Below, in pieces: positions 1-7,434 of a stretch of 64,000 bases of DNA. Position 1 is the stretch's first letter; each line of letters begins with the position of its first letter. The notes under the pieces were generated by a model. It was not told the DNA's origin. It saw only the letters and a list, made by a program, of their open reading frames with translations, and made no database searches. A program made the position numbers and the translations under genes. This DNA comes from UBA8437 sp964646205 (GTDB lineage Bacteria; Planctomycetota; Planctomycetia; Planctomycetales; Planctomycetaceae), in NCBI GenBank assembly GCA_964646205.1, contig CAZYAZ010000026.1, positions 3,752-67,751 of the forward strand, given 5' to 3'.

Positions 1-93
1 CTGCTCAAACGTCTCGCGGCCAATCCCGATGGGGCTGAAGACACCCACTCCGGTGACAACGACGTTCGGACGATTGGATTCGGATGTACTCAT
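1..93 (-). CDS. beta-ketoacyl synthase, N-terminal fragment cut by window edge
   Basis: The minus strand encodes 31 residues before leaving the window. They read MSTSESNRPN followed by VVVTGVGVFSPIG, the first beta strand and turn of ketoacyl-ACP synthases of the FabF/KS family. The ATG is at 91-93. It lies 70 bases downstream of the fabF stop on the same strand, so it is probably the next gene of the fatty-acid operon. Whether it is a condensing enzyme or a chain-length-factor-like partner cannot be told, because the catalytic Cys and His residues lie outside. The family call rests on this short segment and the context. Confidence 0.75.
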   Translation of the reverse strand, partial: MSTSESNRPNVVVTGVGVFSPIGIGRETFEQ

Positions 94-162
94 GGGCGTG
101 GGGTTTCTACCGGACCGAATCGAGGAGATGACCAAGTCATCCCAGTTGAAATGCGGGCCGTT

Positions 163-1404
163 TCAGGCGGCCTTTCTGATGACCAGGCAAGCGTTGTGAC
201 CGCCGAAACCAAAGCTGTTCTTGAGAATATGAGTCAAGGATCGCGACCGGGCCTCTCCGGGAACGTAATCCAAGTCACATTCAGGATCGGGGTTGTCCAA
301 GTTGATGGTGGGAGGAACGACCTGGTGCTTCAATGCCATCACGCAGGCACACATCTCGACTCCGCCCGACGCCCCCAGCAGGTGCCCCAGTTGACTCTTG
401 CTGCTGGACACACACAGCGAGCGGGCATGGTCACCGAACACCGATTTGATCGCACGGGTTTCGGCCACGTCACCCAGTGGGGTGCTGGTGCCATGCGCGT
501 TGATGTAATCAATCTGATCCGGAGGCAGGCCCGCGTCGCCAATGGCAGCGGACATGGCCCGCGCCGCGCCTTCGCCTTCAGGGTTGGGTGCCGTCATGTG
601 AGAACCATCGGCCGACATGCCGTAACCGATTATCTCGGCCAACACGTCAGCGCCACGGGCCTCGGCATGCGACAACTCCTCGAGAACCAGCATGCCAGCC
701 CCTTCGGACAGCACGAAACCATCGCGGTCCTTGTCCCATGGTCGGCTGGCCTGCTCGGGACTGTCATTACGGGTAGACAGTGCGTTCATGCGAGCAAAAC
801 CCGACAGTCCCATCGGTGTGATCGCCGCCTCGCTCCCACCGGTGATCATCACGTCGGCGGTTCCATGCTGGATCAGTCGAAAAGCATCTCCGATGGCGTT
901 GGTCGCTGAGGCACACGCCGTGGCGACAGCGCTGTTGGGTCCGCGCAACTGGAAGTGAACCGAGATGTTTCCGCTCGCCGCATTGACCATCAGCTTGGGA
1001 ATCATCAACGGAGAAACCCGCGATGGGCCACGGTCATAGAGTGTCGAGTGCTGCTGCTCGATCTCCTCCAGTCCGCCGATGCCACTGCCGATCAACACGC
1101 CATGGCGATAGGGATCCCCCTGGTCCAGGTCGATCCCGGACTGGTTGACGGCCTTGACCGCCCCGACCATAGCGAACTGGGTAAAACGGTCGAGCCGACG
1201 GAGTTCTTTTGGTGGCAAATCGAGGTGATCGGCGGGATCAAAATCCCGGATCTCACCGCCGAAACGGACCTTAAAATTGTCGACATCGAACCGGGTTAAG
1301 GGAACGATCCCGCTTTTGCCAGTACACAGCCGGTCCCAGAACTCGGAGAGTTCGCAGCCGAGCGGGGAAACCACTGAGATTCCAGTGACGACGACACGTC
1401 GCAT
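163..1404 (-). CDS. fabF: beta-ketoacyl-ACP synthase II
   Basis: This enzyme condenses malonyl-ACP with acyl-ACP in the elongation step of fatty-acid synthesis in the cytoplasm. The 413-residue length is normal for FabF. Visible motifs are the nucleophile region VATACASATNAIGD, the first catalytic His in NAHGTSTPLGD, the conserved Lys in SSSKSQLGH and the second His in QLGHLLGASGG, all in the usual order. The ATG at 1402-1404 overlaps the acpP stop as TGATG, which argues for translational coupling. An in-frame GTG one codon upstream (1405-1407) is the alternative start. It is the fifth gene in rpmF-plsX-fabD-acpP-fabF, and a second ketosynthase gene begins 70 bases downstream. Confidence 0.95.
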   Translation of the reverse strand: MRRVVVTGISVVSPLGCELSEFWDRLCTGKSGIVPLTRFDVDNFKVRFGGEIRDFDPADHLDLPPKELRRLDRFTQFAMVGAVKAVNQSGIDLDQGDPYRHGVLIGSGIGGLEEIEQQHSTLYDRGPSRVSPLMIPKLMVNAASGNISVHFQLRGPNSAVATACASATNAIGDAFRLIQHGTADVMITGGSEAAITPMGLSGFARMNALSTRNDSPEQASRPWDKDRDGFVLSEGAGMLVLEELSHAEARGADVLAEIIGYGMSADGSHMTAPNPEGEGAARAMSAAIGDAGLPPDQIDYINAHGTSTPLGDVAETRAIKSVFGDHARSLCVSSSKSQLGHLLGASGGVEMCACVMALKHQVVPPTINLDNPDPECDLDYVPGEARSRSLTHILKNSFGFGGHNACLVIRKAA

Positions 1405-1739
1405 CACTCGCCCATCTTGCCCTCGATGTAGGTGATCGCATCACCCACACTGACGATCTTCTCGTAGTCCTCGTCTGGCACGCTGATGCCAAACTTGTCT
1501 TCGAAAGTCATCACCAACTCGACCAGGTCAAGTGAGTCGGCTTTCAAGTCATCTTGAAAACGGCTCGCGGGGGTGATGTTACTGGCATCCTCACTGAGTT
1601 GATCGGCGACCAGTTCGATCACCTGTGTTCCCAGTTCAGAAACGTCAGCGGCTCCATCGCCAGTTGATTCCGGGGCCGACTCCGCAACCCCGTCCTGGGT
1701 CTGTTCGGAGATTTCGGGAGTGTCATCGTCGAAGATCAT
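1404..1739 (-). CDS. acpP: acyl carrier protein with acidic N-terminal extension
   Basis: The protein carries acyl chains on a 4'-phosphopantetheine during fatty-acid synthesis. The attachment serine is in LKADSLDLVEL, and the following helix VMTFEDKFGISVPDED is typical of AcpP. From the ATG at 1737-1739 it has 111 residues, against about 78 for most bacterial ACPs. The first 30 or so residues are rich in Asp, Glu and Ser and precede the ACP fold. A second in-frame ATG at 1785-1787 would add 16 more residues; neither start has a strong Shine-Dalgarno sequence. Its stop overlaps the fabF start. The gap of about 270 bases to fabD may hold its own promoter. Confidence 0.92.
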   Translation of the reverse strand: MIFDDDTPEISEQTQDGVAESAPESTGDGAADVSELGTQVIELVADQLSEDASNITPASRFQDDLKADSLDLVELVMTFEDKFGISVPDEDYEKIVSVGDAITYIEGKMGE

Positions 1740-1976
1740 CGTTGGGTCTCTCGATTCCCGGTGGGTGATTGTTCCCTGAAACAACATCGAAGATCTCGCG
1801 TGATCTCCGGTGTCCAGTTTTCGGCCACTTCAAAGGGCCTCCGTGTTCTCTGAAGGCACACGCGCCGGCAAACCAACCGCCACTGTCATGCTTCCACGGC
1901 GTTGATATACCACTCGTCACGTCCACTGTAAACCGTAAATCACTGACCGGGCGAAACGTCGACTCCCGACAGCAGG

Positions 1977-1997
1977 CCGACTGGTCAGACCAATCGG
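1977..1997. promoter_or_regulatory. 21-bp near-perfect palindrome between fabD and acpP
   Basis: The sequence has 10-base arms CCGACTGGTC and GACCAATCGG around a central A, with one mismatched pair. It lies 10 bases beyond the fabD stop and about 240 bases upstream of the acpP start on the minus strand. The single-base spacer makes it more like a dimeric repressor site than an RNA hairpin. A regulatory role is inferred from shape and location only. Confidence 0.35.
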
Positions 1998-2007
1998 CTG
2001 GTCGCCG

Positions 2008-2919
2008 CTACGAATCGTTGACCGACTCGCAGGGGAGCTTGCGGTCAATTCGCCTCAGCAGCCCCCTGAGTACCCGGCCTGGACCAATCTCGTAGAACTG
2101 GTCGACACCCGCGCCGATCAATTTCAGCAGCGAGTCAGACCACAACACGGGACTCTTGACCTGTCGCACCAGCAACTCACGAATCTCCTCGGGATCGTCA
2201 TGCGCGGCGGCGTCGACGTTGCTGATGACAGGAATTCGCGGCGGAGACAGCGGGCAATCGGCCAACGCCTGGGCCACCTCCTGATCAGCCGGTTCCATCA
2301 GTGACGTGTGGAAGGCACCGGCCACCGACAATTCCACTGCGCGCCCGCCGGCTGCCTCGGCCAACTCGACAGCACGCCCACAGGCCGAACGATGTCCCGA
2401 GACAACCATGTTGCCCGGCCCCAGGTGATTGGCGATCCGTAGCACCTCGCCCTCCCCGGCCGCCTCAGCACAGATCTTCTCGACCTGTTCTGGTTCCATC
2501 ATCAGGAGACTGACCATCCCCGAGGGCGTTCGGTCCGAAGCGGCTTGCATCGCTGCGCCTCGCTTCTGCACCACTCGCAACGCATCCTCGAATTCCATCA
2601 CGCCGGCAAACACCAGCGCCGTGTACTCACCCAGGCTCAATCCGGCTGTCATGCTACAACCGTCAACAAGTTCCGGACGATCGGCCCTGAGCCACTCGAG
2701 TGCTGCCAGGCTGGTGACAAAAATTGCCGGCTGGCTGATCACAGTCGAGTCAAGTTCCTGCTGCGGCCCGTCGGTGCATTTTGCAGCCAGGTCGTAGCCC
2801 AGTACACCGGCGGCACGGGAATACAGGTCCGCCGCCGCAGCACACTCCTGGGCCAGCCTCTGGCCCATGCCAAGATGCTGGGCACCTTGACCGGGAAACA
2901 GGAACCCGATCTTACTCAT
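2008..2919 (-). CDS. fabD: malonyl CoA-ACP transacylase
   Basis: FabD transfers malonyl groups from CoA to ACP and so supplies the extender unit. The 303-residue protein starts with SKIGFLFPGQGAQHLGMG, the family signature. The nucleophile elbow reads GLSLGEYTAL where most FabD proteins have GHSLGE, so the residue before the serine is Leu. The catalytic His is visible in GAFHTSLM and the substrate Arg in VQKRGAAM. Its ATG overlaps the plsX stop as ATGA, indicating coupled translation. A 21-bp palindrome lies just after its stop. Confidence 0.95.
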   Translation of the reverse strand: MSKIGFLFPGQGAQHLGMGQRLAQECAAAADLYSRAAGVLGYDLAAKCTDGPQQELDSTVISQPAIFVTSLAALEWLRADRPELVDGCSMTAGLSLGEYTALVFAGVMEFEDALRVVQKRGAAMQAASDRTPSGMVSLLMMEPEQVEKICAEAAGEGEVLRIANHLGPGNMVVSGHRSACGRAVELAEAAGGRAVELSVAGAFHTSLMEPADQEVAQALADCPLSPPRIPVISNVDAAAHDDPEEIRELLVRQVKSPVLWSDSLLKLIGAGVDQFYEIGPGRVLRGLLRRIDRKLPCESVNDS

Positions 2920-3980
2920 GACGGCCGGGCCTCGTCGGTCGATTCCTGGCTGGCTCCAACCGGATTCTCTCCGTCGGATTCCGCGGGAGACGTTGCAGCC
3001 AGTTCATCAACGATCTGGGCGTTGACCTGTCGTGACTGCAGCGTCGCAGCAGCACGCAGGGCATTGGCAATGGCACGCCCGTCACTCGAGCCGTGACAAA
3101 TCATGCAGACACCGTCGATGCCCAGCAACGGGGCACCGCCATGCTCACGGTACTGGTACTGCTTGGACGCGGCTTCGAGTGCCGTGAAGGCCTTCTCCCG
3201 TTCGACGTCAAGTTGCCCGAGCACGTCATGGGCCAGGGCACGGATCAGGAACTCCGCCATTCCCTCACTGACCTTCAGAACCACATTGCCCACGAACCCC
3301 TCGCAGACCAACACGTCGGCCTCGCCCTGGTACAACCCGCGTCCCTCGACATTGCCAACATAGCGGTCGGCCAACGCCGCCCCCTGGAGCAATGCGTGAG
3401 CCTCGCGGTACAACTCGTTCCCTTTACTGTCCTCGCTGCCGATGTTCATCAGGCCAACCGTGGGTGATTCGATCCCCAGTACCTCGCGGGCATAGATCAC
3501 TCCCATCACCGCGTATTGCAACAGGTGCTCGGGTCGCGCTGCCGGATTGGCTCCGACGTCAACCAACACGCTACGGCCCCGCATCGTCGGCAATGTCACG
3601 GCAATTCCCGGGCGTCGAACGCCGGAAAGAAACAGTCGAGTTCTCAGACCGGCAGCCACGACCGCTCCGGTGTTCCCGGCACTGACCACCGCATCAACTT
3701 CACGGGCCGCCATCAATCGCCAGGCAACCGCGATCGAACTGTCCGGCTTCTGCCTCAGAGCCGCCGTCGGTTTTTCGTCCATCCCCACCACGTCGGCCGC
3801 CGCCACAACCGACAACCGCTGGGAATCGTACTCGGCCTTCGACAACAGCGGCTCAAGCAAAGCGGGATCACCCACCAGGTCAACCAGCAACTGGGGATCC
3901 GCATCCAGCGCCGCGATGGCACCTTCAACGTTCACCGCCGGTGCGTCATCACCGCCCATCGCGTCCAGTGCGATCCGCAT
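2916..3980 (-). CDS. plsX: phosphate acyltransferase PlsX
   Basis: PlsX makes acyl-phosphate from acyl-ACP for glycerolipid synthesis. The start at 3978-3980 gives MRIALDAMGGDDAP, the diagnostic N-terminus, and is preceded by GGAGGAGA at good spacing; an ATG 21 bases further upstream is less likely. Other family segments are VSAGNTGAVVAAG and VCEGFVGNVVLKVSEG. At 354 residues it is slightly longer than usual because of a hydrophilic C-terminal tail after ATLQSRQVNAQIVDEL. It sits between rpmF and fabD, the order common in many bacteria. Confidence 0.95.
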   Translation of the reverse strand: MRIALDAMGGDDAPAVNVEGAIAALDADPQLLVDLVGDPALLEPLLSKAEYDSQRLSVVAAADVVGMDEKPTAALRQKPDSSIAVAWRLMAAREVDAVVSAGNTGAVVAAGLRTRLFLSGVRRPGIAVTLPTMRGRSVLVDVGANPAARPEHLLQYAVMGVIYAREVLGIESPTVGLMNIGSEDSKGNELYREAHALLQGAALADRYVGNVEGRGLYQGEADVLVCEGFVGNVVLKVSEGMAEFLIRALAHDVLGQLDVEREKAFTALEAASKQYQYREHGGAPLLGIDGVCMICHGSSDGRAIANALRAAATLQSRQVNAQIVDELAATSPAESDGENPVGASQESTDEARPS

Positions 3981-4024
3981 CGCCGATCTCTCCTCCTGCA
4001 ACCGGCTCCTGGCCCTCGGCCCCC

Positions 4025-4210
4025 TCAGTCGTTTGCCGGTACCACCGGGCCATCAAAGCGAGCGTAATGCCCACAACGGGGACAGACCGCATGCGGAAGA
4101 ATGCTCAGATGACACTCCCTGCAAACGACTGTCTGGATCGAGCGGGCTCGGATATGAGTCCGACGCTTCCGGCCTCGAGTCTTCGAAATCTTTCGCTTGG
4201 GGACTGCCAT
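4025..4210 (-). CDS. rpmF: 50S ribosomal protein L32
   Basis: This 61-residue basic protein begins MAVPKRKISKTRGRKRR, the hallmark of L32 of the large ribosomal subunit. It keeps a four-Cys zinc ribbon, CREC followed by CPRC. GAGG lies a few bases upstream of the ATG at 4208-4210. It is the first gene of the minus-strand lipid operon, with 44 bases to plsX, a widespread arrangement that couples ribosome and lipid synthesis. Confidence 0.95.
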   Translation of the reverse strand: MAVPKRKISKTRGRKRRTHIRARSIQTVVCRECHLSILPHAVCPRCGHYARFDGPVVPAND

Positions 4211-4595
4211 CGTCGCCTCGTACCGCTTGGACTTTCGCCATCCGTTGCCAGCAACAGCTTACCAAAGGCGCGTGTAGGCCGAATGGATCGTTGCCGGCAG
4301 TGTCGGAAACCGGAGAAAGGGTTAGGTCTGAAGGGAAGAAAGGATCGTAGAGAGTGGTCACCGGACGCGTCAAGCTTCTCCCGTTTCCATCTCCAGCGTC
4401 AGGGTCCGTTGCCACCCAACTTCTCTCATCGCCCCAATCCGAACAAACACCGACCACCCGTACCGTTGAATGCCCCCCTACGAAAAAAACGGCCTTTTTG
4501 ATTGCAATTCTTACCGACCGGAGGAAATAATAGAGTCCGGCCCGTATTAGGACCGATTCTTGAACTCATCTTTTTAGTTTTTTTGGAGGTGATAC
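4211..4595. other. divergent intergenic region between rpmF and the DUF1559 gene
   Basis: This 385-base stretch separates the minus-strand rpmF operon from the plus-strand DUF1559 gene and must hold both promoters. The right end becomes AT-rich, with runs of A and T near 4485-4500 and 4570-4584, and finishes with GGAGGTGAT at 4585-4593, an almost full anti-Shine-Dalgarno match 2 bases before the DUF1559 ATG. I could not fix a convincing -35/-10 pair and see no RNA gene. Confidence 0.5.
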
Positions 4596-5666
4596 ATGGC
4601 TCGTCGGAAGAAAGGTTTCACGCTCATCGAGCTGCTCGTCGTGATCGCGATTATCGCGATCCTCGTCGCGCTGCTCCTTCCCGCCGTGCAACAGGCTCGT
4701 GAAGCAGCCCGTCGCTCGGCATGTAAGAACAATCTGAAGCAGTTCGGACTGGGCTTGCACAACTACCACGACACACACAACTACTGGCCGCCACTGCGCG
4801 GTGGTACCACTGGTGGTTCGCAAAACGAGCAACTCAGTGGCCTGTGCATGATGTTGCCGTTCCTTGATCAGGGCCCCATGTGGGAACGGATCCAGAACTT
4901 CGCTGGTGGCGTACAAGCCGGTGGTGATCAGGGTGGTCTTCCCACGACAGCGACCTTCCCGCACCCCCCGGGTGAACTGGAAGTGTTCCTGTGTCCGTCA
5001 TCAACAGTTCCGATTCGTCACGTTTCCGGCAGTGCCCAGAAGAGTTACGCGTTCAGTGTCGGTGACACGATCGAAAACAATTACACCTCGATCAACCCAA
5101 GTACGGGTCAGCTCATGCGTCACCGTGGTCCGTTTGGGTACCGCCTTTGCACGCGTATGCGTGACTTCAAGGACGGCAGCAGCAACACGATCGCGATGGC
5201 CGAACGTGACCTGGGCAACCCGGGCGACCTCCGGGACGTCATCGGCCACGTGTCCACCACGGACACCTCGGTTCCGTCGGCTTGCGTGGCCACCGCGCTC
5301 AACGGGTTCTACACGAGTGGTTCACAGCCTGACCGTCCGGCACAGTTCTGGGCCTTTGGTGCTCCGTACTACAACTCGGTCGCAATCTGCGTGCCGCCCA
5401 ACGGACCGTCTTGCGGTACCCCGCTTGGCAGGGCGATGATCACCGTCAGCAGTCGTCACCCCGGTGGCGCCCACGTGGTGTTCGCCGACGGCAGCGTTCG
5501 ATTCATCAACGAATCGATCAACACCGTCAACCTGAACCATCCCCAGGGTCGCACCGGCGGCCTGAACGAGGATGCCGTCGCCAACAACCTGGGTGGCCAG
5601 AGTCCTTATGGGATCTGGGGTGCACTCGGAACGATGCAGGGCCAGGAGGTCATCGGCGAGTACTAA
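4596..5666 (+). CDS. DUF1559 domain protein with prepilin-type N-terminus
   Basis: The N-terminus MARRKKGFTLIELLVVIAI is a type IV prepilin leader with the cleavage Gly before Phe and the Glu at position +5, then a hydrophobic helix. The DUF1559 signature AREAARRSACKNNLKQ and LGLHNYHDTH follows directly. The C-terminal part contains SSRHPGGAHVVFADGSVRFI, the conserved end motif of this family. At 356 residues it is a normal member. Planctomycetes carry very many paralogues, whose function is not established; surface pseudopilins are the usual suggestion. A near-perfect Shine-Dalgarno sequence upstream and a strong terminator downstream suggest a highly expressed monocistronic gene. Confidence 0.95.
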   Translation: MARRKKGFTLIELLVVIAIIAILVALLLPAVQQAREAARRSACKNNLKQFGLGLHNYHDTHNYWPPLRGGTTGGSQNEQLSGLCMMLPFLDQGPMWERIQNFAGGVQAGGDQGGLPTTATFPHPPGELEVFLCPSSTVPIRHVSGSAQKSYAFSVGDTIENNYTSINPSTGQLMRHRGPFGYRLCTRMRDFKDGSSNTIAMAERDLGNPGDLRDVIGHVSTTDTSVPSACVATALNGFYTSGSQPDRPAQFWAFGAPYYNSVAICVPPNGPSCGTPLGRAMITVSSRHPGGAHVVFADGSVRFINESINTVNLNHPQGRTGGLNEDAVANNLGGQSPYGIWGALGTMQGQEVIGEY

Positions 5667-5711
5667 GCCGACGACACCTGACTTGCCATGCGTCATCTTC
5701 GGATGAACGAC

Positions 5712-5748
5712 ACCGGCCGGTTCTTTCGAGAACCGGCCGGTTTTTTTT
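5712..5748 (+). terminator. rho-independent terminator after the DUF1559 gene
   Basis: A perfect 13-bp stem, ACCGGCCGGTTCT (5712-5724) with its complement (5729-5741), encloses a TTCG tetraloop and is followed by eight T residues. It lies 46 bases after the DUF1559 stop. Confidence 0.95.
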
Positions 5749-5849
5749 GCGCGGTCCAACCGATGTCAACTGGCACACACACAAGAACTCGTATCGCTTC
5801 GACCGATGTGATAAACTGACACCGCTTCGGGACACCACGATCTTCTCGG

Positions 5850-7232
5850 ATGAAAGCCATGCTCTCGATCTCAGGTTCCTCCGGTTCTCGATCTTTTTGC
5901 GACAAGTTGACTCGTCGCGATGTCTTGAAAATCGGCAGCCTGCCGATGGTCGGCGCTGCCGGCGGACTCACCTTGCCCCAGTTGCTTGCTGCCGAGGCCG
6001 CTTCCAACAACAAGTCACACAAGTCGGTGATCATGGTCTTTCTCTCTGGAGGGCCACCGCACCAGGACATGTTTGACCTGAAGATGCAGGCACCGGCGGA
6101 CGTACGAGGTGAATTCCAGCCGATCTCGACACACGTCCCGGGAATCCAGATCTGCGAACACCTGCCACGCATGGCAGCAATGATGGATCGGCTGGCCGTC
6201 ATCCGTTCCGTCGTCGGATCCGAGGGCCGGCACGCGGCGTTCCAATGCATGACCGGCCAAAGGGTCAATAGCCAGCCGCCAGGAGGTTGGCCCTCCTTCG
6301 GCTCGGTCGTCTCGCGACTACAGGGCACCGTCCATCCCGGCACACCGGCCTTTGTCGGACTGTCGCCACGCATGAAAAGCAGCACGTGGTCCGATCCCGG
6401 CCAGGCCGGATTCGCCGGCCCCGCCCATGCTCCATTTTTGCCCAATGCCGACGGTGCCGACAACCTCGTCCTCAACGGCATGACGCTCGACAAGTTCAAC
6501 AACCGCAAGAGCCTGCTCGAGGGACTCGACCGATTCAAGGCGTCTGCTGACGCCGGGGACTCGATCGGAAGCCTCGATGCCTTCCAGCAACAGGCCTTCG
6601 GAATTCTCACCTCCAGCCGTTTGGCCGAGGCCCTGGATGTCTCCGGCGAGTCTCCGGAAACTCTCGCCCGCTACGGTGGAGGATCTTACGAACCGGCCGG
6701 CTACGGCGACGCTGGCCCCCTACACAATCACTACCTGCTGGCAGCCAGGCGGCTGGTCGAGGCAGGTGTCCGCATCGTCACACTCGCCTATGGCCGCTGG
6801 GACTGGCACGGCCGTCCCCACGGAACGAACTTTGAAAATGCACGAGACCACCTGCCCCGGCTCGACCAGGGCGTGACCGCGTTGATCGAGGATCTCCACC
6901 AGCGCGGCATGGACCAGGACACCACCGTGATTGTCTGGGGAGAATTCGGACGGACACCACGGATCAACAAAAACGGCGGACGCGACCACTGGCCGCGTGT
7001 CTCGTGCGCGATGCTCGCCGGTGGAGGCATGGACACCGGCCAGATGATCGGTTCCACCAACCGACTCGGTGAGCACGCGGTTGATCGACCGGTCCATTTC
7101 CAGGAAGTCTTTGCGACGCTTTACCGCAACATCGGTATCGACACCAGCGTCACCACGATCAACGACTTCAGTGGACGCCCCCGGTACCTGATCGACCACA
7201 ACATCCATCGGCCGTTGCCCGAGTTGATCTAG
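5850..7232 (+). CDS. DUF1501 domain protein, Tat-exported
   Basis: The 460-residue protein has a twin-arginine-like leader, LTRRDVLKIGSLPMVGAAGG, ending near LAAEAA, so it is probably exported. Family segments include VIMVFLSGGPPHQDMFDLK near the mature N-terminus, WPSFGSVVSRLQG, and VIVWGEFGRTPRINKNGGRDHW towards the C-terminus. DUF1501 proteins are related to the alkaline phosphatase/sulfatase superfamily and abound in planctomycetes, usually next to DUF1549/DUF1553 genes. Here the gene stands alone between a terminator and a convergent peptidase gene. Its substrate is unknown. An ATG three codons further in is an alternative start. Confidence 0.92.
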   Translation: MKAMLSISGSSGSRSFCDKLTRRDVLKIGSLPMVGAAGGLTLPQLLAAEAASNNKSHKSVIMVFLSGGPPHQDMFDLKMQAPADVRGEFQPISTHVPGIQICEHLPRMAAMMDRLAVIRSVVGSEGRHAAFQCMTGQRVNSQPPGGWPSFGSVVSRLQGTVHPGTPAFVGLSPRMKSSTWSDPGQAGFAGPAHAPFLPNADGADNLVLNGMTLDKFNNRKSLLEGLDRFKASADAGDSIGSLDAFQQQAFGILTSSRLAEALDVSGESPETLARYGGGSYEPAGYGDAGPLHNHYLLAARRLVEAGVRIVTLAYGRWDWHGRPHGTNFENARDHLPRLDQGVTALIEDLHQRGMDQDTTVIVWGEFGRTPRINKNGGRDHWPRVSCAMLAGGGMDTGQMIGSTNRLGEHAVDRPVHFQEVFATLYRNIGIDTSVTTINDFSGRPRYLIDHNIHRPLPELI

Positions 7233-7434
7233 CAGACTGCCCAAGCAACTCCCGGAGCCTTCGCGAGATCGAGAAGCAGTCCCGCGGGGTCCGGGCACTC
7301 TGCCTGGCAGCGCCGAGAACTCCGGGGAAACATCCTGCGGGGCCTTCGTGGCGCGACAGCACTGCCGTGACAATCGCTGGTGGATTGCTGACCACGGCCA
7401 CCCCGAGGGGTCTGTGCATCCAACCGGTTTTCCC

